From Linum tenue (Eukaryota; Streptophyta; Magnoliopsida; Malpighiales; Linaceae): DNA of 64,000 nt. The stretch lies in contig CAMGYJ010000008.1 in assembly GCA_946122785.1 (NCBI GenBank), forward strand, positions 4,985,742-5,049,741. The letters are read 5' to 3'. The notes beneath the pieces were generated by a model. That model saw only the letters and a list, made by a program, of their open reading frames with translations, was not told where the DNA came from and searched no databases. Position numbers and translations under genes: made by a program. The first letter of the stretch is position 1. Each line of letters begins with the position of its first letter. This document shows, piece after piece, positions 57,668 through 64,000 of this stretch.

Positions 57668-58518
57668 CTGGATGCTGACTTAGTATCTAGCTTAGAGAGC
57701 TACTAAGTTCAAACCATTCTGTATGAGGTTTGTACGACTTAGCTTGGAAAGATATAAAGTCACCATCTCTGTAGCTATGAATGACTCGGACGGTCCAAGT
57801 TCTAATACGATCGACCTGATGATCGAAGATGATGATCGAGATCTTCGAGCAGCAAGAGTGATAACCGAAGGGATTTGTATCAGCTGAATGACCAAATGCA
57901 TACACGAAACTAAGTTGTAATGTAAGATTCCCTTGAATTCGATTACCTCCTGTGTAAATTACCATCAACTGGAAAACTGCAAGCACGGATACACATGGAT
58001 GCCAGAAAACCAGATGGGTCCATATCATCATACCCAGTTGGGCAAATGCATGGTATTTTTCTACAACCCCATGCCTCATTCAGCCATGCAACCTCACATG
58101 GAGCATAAAGGAATGGTGACTGGTACAGGACAAGTAAGAAGAATATAGAACTGGCCCATTAACTAGCGCCATTCTTTCTGCCAAATACACTGCATACCCA
58201 CCAATTATCAACTCCTTATATTTGCCTTAAGAAGTAAAAGTACATAACTTCTTCCTCATGTAATAAATCACAGAACTTTCAAAATCAGTACATTCAGACA
58301 CCGCTGAATTCAGTCAGCCATTTATTTCTACCCAGTCCAATGAAATCAGAAGGATTACAGATGGGGAAAGTCAGAAAAGAAGGTATTTCAAAAGAGGAGA
58401 AACATTAGATTAGAAAGTAAATTACACTTGACACAGATAGAAGATCACATCATCTAATGACTACAGACTACTAAAACCGAACCAACTTCAACAAACACCA
58501 AAGATGTTCAAATCTCAA
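57668..58518. other. Spacer between convergent B3-C and the small Arg-rich gene
   Basis: Probably the two 3' untranslated regions. No gene supported; the 130-codon minus-strand frame near 57687-58079 is not recognisable. Confidence 0.45.
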
Positions 58519-58953
58519 TCATGATTGAGGAATCCTGGGGCTAAAGTGAAAACCAGGAGGAGTACTATTGTAACTTTTCTGCAAGGACTTCAAAGAAGTG
58601 GGATTGATCTGCAGGAAGAGATAGTTCCCAGCAAAGAGATCACCGAAATGAGCATGGCCTTCTTTCAACCTCCTCAGCACTTTCCTGATGGAAGCTCTAA
58701 CCATCCTCATCACCACTCTCTTCCTCCTAATCAAGCTCGAAACTTTGACCCTGATGAAGCCTGGTGATGATGGTGATCTCCTTCTCCTCCGCCTCCATTG
58801 CACCCTTCTGAACCTGAACAAGTTGCTCCTAGCTGTTGGCCTTCCAATGAAACTACCATCAAAATGGCCAATACCTCCTCCATCTTGTGACTCTTCAACA
58901 CCGTAGTCCAGCTTCTGGTAGCTGGAGAGCCTCCTGGGGAAGAAAGACTCCAT
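58519..58953 (-). CDS. Small Arg-rich plant protein of unknown function, intronless, 144 aa
   Basis: Starts MESFFPRRLSSYQKLDYGV at 58953, a good plant start context (CC ATG GAG... on the minus strand). A run of basic residues near 54-62 (WRRRRRR) and VRASIRKVLRRLKEGH suggest a nucleic-acid- or membrane-associated basic helix. The type resembles short plant proteins of unknown function that begin ME-F-P-RLS-Y-KL. The plus strand has overlapping frames but lacks this organisation. Nothing around it indicates a role. Confidence 0.6.
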   Translation of the reverse strand: MESFFPRRLSSYQKLDYGVEESQDGGGIGHFDGSFIGRPTARSNLFRFRRVQWRRRRRRSPSSPGFIRVKVSSLIRRKRVVMRMVRASIRKVLRRLKEGHAHFGDLFAGNYLFLQINPTSLKSLQKSYNSTPPGFHFSPRIPQS

Positions 58954-61754
58954 GGTTTTTGAGAGGGAAGTTTATCAATGGAAAGGAGAGGGGTTGAGAG
59001 AGAGGTTATATGGAAGGAGAGACAGGTGTTGGGTGGTTTCTGGTGTTATGGTAGCTGGCTCAAGATGTAGCTACATGCCTAATGTGATTGCTTTGGCCTT
59101 TTTGGATTGGATTCATAATGAATTTTTGGGTCAGTTGGGGTTGAGTTTGGTGATTAACAAGCAGTTGAGAGAGAAAGGGAGGAAGAGCATTTAATGGTGG
59201 TGGTGAAGAATAAGATGGTGGGTGGCCTTTCTTGGTCCTCGTGGTGGGGGATTCTTTTGGTTGGTTACAACTTCACAATAATGACACACGAAGAGCTAAG
59301 TTTCACAGCTCATCAAGCAGCTTTACTGCTACATCTCTCATTCATAGCTCTAGTCCCTTAGTAGTCCAATTTCCAAGCTAACCGATGCTAGATTAGTTTA
59401 GACACACAACCGAGTAGCACGTTTGTGATGTATAGGCAACTCCATCACCCTCAAGTATGTTAACTCATGAAAAACTAGGAGGAAGGGAGCACTATAGACC
59501 AAAATGTCACCATTTTAAGAATAAACATGCAAATTTTCTTTTATAATAAGGATTTTGTTATAAAAAAAAGTATAAGAATATACATGCGCCTAGTTTTATT
59601 TATGATAAAAAACACTTTGTCGATAAAAAGGAAAATCTATGCTGCTATAATCTCGACGCATCATGACCAGTGCTTCTAGTAAGTCAAGAGGTCAACGTAC
59701 ACACCTAAAATAATCTTACCACTGATTCTAGTAAATGACATTCTCCATCTTCACACAAACACAATTACTCGCTTAAAATCAAAGTTGATAAACCCAGAAT
59801 TGTATCATCTATCACTGCATGCACATGTGTAGAAAGAAAGCACAATTCCAATCCTAGTCTACCCTAACTACACATGGAATATGGCATGGGATAATTGTTG
59901 ATACTAGTATCAATACCCCAGTTACGCCGCAGGAACATAGTATATTTAAAAACAATATAATAATAAGAGAAATAGACTTTAGACATAAAATCAATCCACA
60001 CCCACATTGTCGTAGTAAAATTTCAGCTATCTTTAGTTGTAAAGGATAGCAACATTCAACGCGTGTACAAAGAATTGTAGTAGTGAAAAAAATATGGGGA
60101 CAAAATTCACTGAAGTACTCTGTCCAAAAAGATATGTTACTGACAATGGAAGTAAACACTTAATTGATAAGGATACCTAAGCAAACTCATAATAAGATTG
60201 AGCCTGCTAGTTTCGACACCACTCTGAATTCTCGAGCAGAACCCACATAAAGACAGACATAAAATCCATGTGCTATAGAATCTCCAAAGGAAGGCTATGT
60301 AAGAAGCTAAATCCAAATACGGAAGAGAAGAGATCTGACTCTAGGCCATAATGGCCATTGGAATGTACTGTTAATCTGTTACTATTAGATTTTTCTCGCC
60401 AACTGATAGGACCAAGGACACTAAGCAAATACTGGAGAGAAGATGGCCGACTCTAGAACATAATGGCTCTTGAAAGGTACTAAAGTGTAGTTATCTTTTG
60501 TAGCCAACTCATGAGTAATGAGACCAAGGTCATTGAACAAATAATGTTTCTTTGAGCGCAATTAGTTAATATTTTCATTGGACCGACATTATTTGAGTTT
60601 TACCCTGAAAAGTAATCACATTTTGAAGTTAGAAACCCATTTTTCGGTCACTCATTATCGGTTACTCTTCAATCTCAAATAATATTGACCAATATCCATT
60701 TAGCATTCTCGTCCAATTCAATACAACCTAAAATCGCAGAGTCGATAAACACTTACCAAGCAAATAACATAAATTCTAATATCACCTTTGACATACATGC
60801 TCCATCACTTGGTGATTTTCCAAAACCAAATAGGCAAACCTGAAACCAAAATCTTATTACTCTCCATAGTTTATGTGTCCTTCAGTTCATATGATGCATA
60901 AACTATTTTATAGGATTTGAAATCCAAGGACCATGAGAATCTAACGTTGGGTTTGATTTTTTTTTTTTTTGGTCATATAACCCAAAATTAGAGTACTAGT
61001 TGAAGTTAGGATTATTTTCCTGCCTCTTTCAACATTTCAACTGCATGTAAGTACAATCCTTAATGACAACATTTCTCTAATACAAATTGACCATACTGGA
61101 CCACTATAAAGTGACTTTCATTGATCTGCAGCTAAGTAATCAACTCAAAAGACTCCATGAGTATAGCTAAATGTATTTAACATCTTTCAGCAAAACTGTC
61201 AATGTCACTTGCAAGTTGCAACTTTCTGCTTGAGCAAGAACTGTCCAAACTCCCAGTCGAAACTGCTAGATATGAATTGGATGATGTAAAGTCCTGTTGC
61301 ATTTCCTTCCTCTTCAAAATATATCGAATTTCCCAACATTGGGTGGACTTGACTCTTGATATGGAAGCATGGAGAAGAAGTTATCACTTGCTTTGGTGGC
61401 TAGAATTTTTGAGGAAGTTCAATCATCAAATGAGTGTCACAGTTGACTCGTGACTGTACTAACCTTTCCCATAACAACGATACAACAATGAAGTTGATTA
61501 TCTTTTCTGAAGTAACTGGAAGGCCTGCTCCGCATATGAAAACTCAAAGATGAAGCAAAGAAACTTAATCTGCTCCATAAGCATCACTCCAAAGGATAAT
61601 GCACCGAATTTGTCAGAGAGCTTTCACTTGAAGCATACTCGAGAGCCAAGTATCTACATAAAAACAAAGCAAATGCATGAACAAATTGAGTTCAGAAGAG
61701 TTGACTATAATATTCACCACTTCAAAAAAGAAAAACTTCTTAGAACATTACCCG
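58954..61754. other. Gene-poor AT-rich region with local duplications
   Basis: No gene supported. An imperfect duplication of about 110 bp (GACTCTAG[GC/AA]CATAATGGC) lies at about 60323-60548. A T-run sits at 60958-60970. The 83-codon plus frame at 61202-61453 is unrecognised. Confidence 0.45.
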
Positions 61755-61756
61755 AA

Positions 61757-61873
61757 AGTTCCCATCACCCTGCTTGCGTAAAGTACATTGGCTTCGAGCT
61801 TGAATCCAAGAGTACGTTGGCTGCCTGAGTATCACGATGAATGAAGCACATGTCTCTCGCAAATAATGACTGA
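61757..61873 (-). pseudogene. Relic exon of a receptor-like/cytoplasmic protein kinase
   Basis: Minus strand, after an acceptor-like TTTCAG: LFARDMCFIHRDTQAANVLL matches kinase subdomain VIb (HRD...N), followed, after damage to the DFG region, by RVMGTFG in a shifted frame, which matches the activation-segment end of plant receptor-like kinases. The DFG triplet is missing and stops follow. Other exons were not found nearby. Probably a degenerated fragment. Confidence 0.5.
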
Positions 61874-61875
61874 AA

Positions 61876-64000
61876 CCAATCAATTAATAGACTATATGTG
61901 GAGAAGCACCAACCACAATCAAGTGACATATAGTGCACCAAATACAGAGACAATGAAGTTTATAAAGAAAATGAAAGCGCATGGACTGTACCAATACGGT
62001 TGTTGCTTATTTTCAATGTCCAAGAGGTTTCTCTTCACCAATACTTTTGTTGCTCATTTTCAATGGTCAAGAGATCCGCTCACACTATGCCACCACTTTT
62101 GATTTCAACACCTGGGTTCCAGTCTTCAACCCATTTAGTTGAACCTATCTGCATGTTTAGAGTAGTAGGTTATGCTTTTCCTTCTGCTTATGCCACATTC
62201 ACACACATAACCAAGATAGAATGAAAAAAACAAAACAAAACAAAAAATGAGTAGAGACCATGCCACGCCTGGGTTCTTGTCTTCAACCCATTTAGTTGAT
62301 CTTACCTGCATGTTTAGAGCAGTAGGTTATGTTTTTCCTTCTGCTTATGCCACATGCACACATAACTAAGATATAATGACGGGGAGGAAAGAGTAGAACC
62401 ATGCCATACTCCTCTGTATCTCAAATGCAAAAGATAACTGTTGTTCGAGGTTTCCACTCTTTCTTCTGCGCTTTCCGAGTCTTTGAGGAATCTATGTTTC
62501 TTTGAGCAAGTCTCTAGTGATGTTGGAAATTGTCAATGTGATAAAACCACTGGTGGTAGAGCAAAACTGGAAGTTGCAGGAGGCAGTGTTTTCCACCCAT
62601 TCCAAACTAGTGAAGTTCAAGAAAGACAACAAGTAATGGGCTGAGAAGAAACTCTGTGTGGAACATCAAGGAGCTGCAGGACTGACATAATGATTGAAAA
62701 TAAGAAATTCGCTAGGGAACTCTAATCAAACGTTAAACAATACCGAAAAACTACCAAAGAAAATTCATTCATTAGAATTGCAATAAACCATGACATGAAA
62801 GGAAGAAGTTACGTCTGGATCCTAGGAACTGAAATTGTCCATACTGAGTTCTGACTAACCATGAAAGCAGAATCATATTGGAGATCATTACTAGCCGTTG
62901 ATTCCAAATTTTCCATGCAAAATTCATTCAAATCATGGCATCTTCACAAACCTGTTCCAACAACATCATACATAATGAGAATAGATTGATACTAAGGACT
63001 TTTAAATAGAATGCGAAGTAAATGTATCATAATTGGTAGCAGGTTGCAGCTTAATCAAGTAATGAAATTATGCATAGCAAGGTTGCAGCTTAATCAAGTA
63101 ATGCAATTATACATAGCAATACACATATCCACAGACCACGGCAAAGAGAATGTCAAACTTCAGAATCAGGCTCTACACACACTGTAAGGATATAAGCAAT
63201 CAAAAACCAAAATTGTGACCGCAACAGGTAAAGAACATTCAAATCATATATATTACTTGTAACGGGTCAAGGGGAACTCTTCCAGATTTCAACTACATCA
63301 TTATTTCCACTCTCTTTTGACAAAGAAACAGTGTCATTAGCTAATGAATTGTGCTATGATGGTAGATAGTGTTAAATAAACAAATTCACGAAGTAGCATT
63401 GCAAAAATACTACAAAAAAGCTGTAACCACCAAAATCCACCTGCCACCTTTCTATATGTGGTATCTATATGTGGTATTTGTTTAGAACTTTTCGCGAAGT
63501 AGCATTGCAAAAATACTTTCGTCTATAATTGAACTCTACTTTAGGAACCACAACACCCAAATTGGCTGCTAATTACGATCCACTATCAATAATTGTTTCT
63601 ACCAAGATAATATGGATGTCTACTTCTTGTCCCCCCTCAACTCTAGCACCTGTGATAAGTAGGGGTGTTCAAATGATTACCATGGTTATAACTTATAACC
63701 AAACCAAATAAGCCTAAATTCCATTAACCATATAATACAATATCATAACCAAACTGTCCAAACTAATACAACAACCAAATTAACCAAACTAAAGTTTAAT
63801 CGGTTTGGTTAATTGGTTAACCAGATTAACCAATATAAAATCATATTATCATTGACGATGAAAATTTTCCGGTTAATGCAACAATTCACAATTTATATAA
63901 TGAATAAAACATAATAATCAACACGTAGTTATAGTTGAGCCTTAACAAAAATACATGCAACTAAGACAATTATCTTACGATTAGTATAGAAGTATTCACC
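61876..64000. repeat. Gene-poor right end with several short duplications
   Basis: Duplicated block of about 115 bp at 62108-62222 and 62265-62379 (CTGGGTTC..GTCTTCAACCCATTTAGTTGA). A 39-bp tandem pair at 63041-63118. TCTATATGTGGTAT twice near 63452-63478, and GAAGTAGCATTGCAAAAATACT twice near 63391 and 63496. From 63660, TAGGGGTGTTCAAATG and AACCAAACC-type sequence recalls common plant repeats. No gene is supported; a 67-codon frame at 62441-62644 is unrecognised. Confidence 0.55.

Overview
This window is nuclear DNA of a flowering plant, most likely a eudicot. The genes have many short GT-AG introns, the spacers are AT-rich, and the mobile elements are typical of plants (Ty3/gypsy Tat-type, Ty1/copia, TRIM, MULE-like). 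A SIEVE ELEMENT OCCLUSION gene is present, a family best known from eudicots. All exon boundaries below were placed by eye from splice signals, reading frame and family similarity.

Layout. (1) 1-8430: a large Ty3/gypsy element in minus orientation. It has one LTR (7916-8430), a tRNA-Lys primer-binding site, a gag-pol frame broken by one stop codon, a tandem array downstream of pol and a spliced antisense gene. Its other LTR lies left of the window. (2) 8810-19052: a gene-dense block with SEO (-), a NET-domain protein (+), a two-exon methyltransferase (-), an old TRIM and a conserved 300-aa plant protein (+). (3) 21498-25522: a CYP724-like cytochrome P450 with a one-base frameshift in exon 1. 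(4) 26912-32877: 20S proteasome subunit beta-2 (PBB) and the ER-lumenal DnaJ ERDJ3B, the latter with a one-base frameshift in its J domain. (5) 33284-33356: tRNA-Lys(CUU) on the minus strand. (6) 34364-41037: ESF2/ABT1-like RRM protein and an At4g35850-like pentatricopeptide protein, both minus. (7) 42534-57667: three tandem B3-domain genes (A, B, C, all +). Gene A is split by a 1.8-kb transposon with a perfect 9-bp target duplication. Between B and C lies a TRIM that was itself entered by an intact Ty1/copia element with identical LTRs. (8) 58519-58953: a small intronless Arg-rich protein gene (-), followed by about 5 kb of gene-poor DNA with local duplications and a relic kinase exon.

The cellular genes are housekeeping or developmental plant genes with no sign of acting as one pathway. 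The exception is the B3 trio, a local family expansion reshaped by transposons. The main stories are: nested insertion between B3-B and B3-C (TRIM, then copia, each with its own target duplication); transposon disruption of B3-A; single-base indels breaking two otherwise well-preserved genes (real lesions or assembly errors); and an antisense, intron-containing gene inside the gypsy element whose primer tRNA is encoded in the same window. I see no CRISPR array, bacterial operon or demonstrably novel biochemical system.
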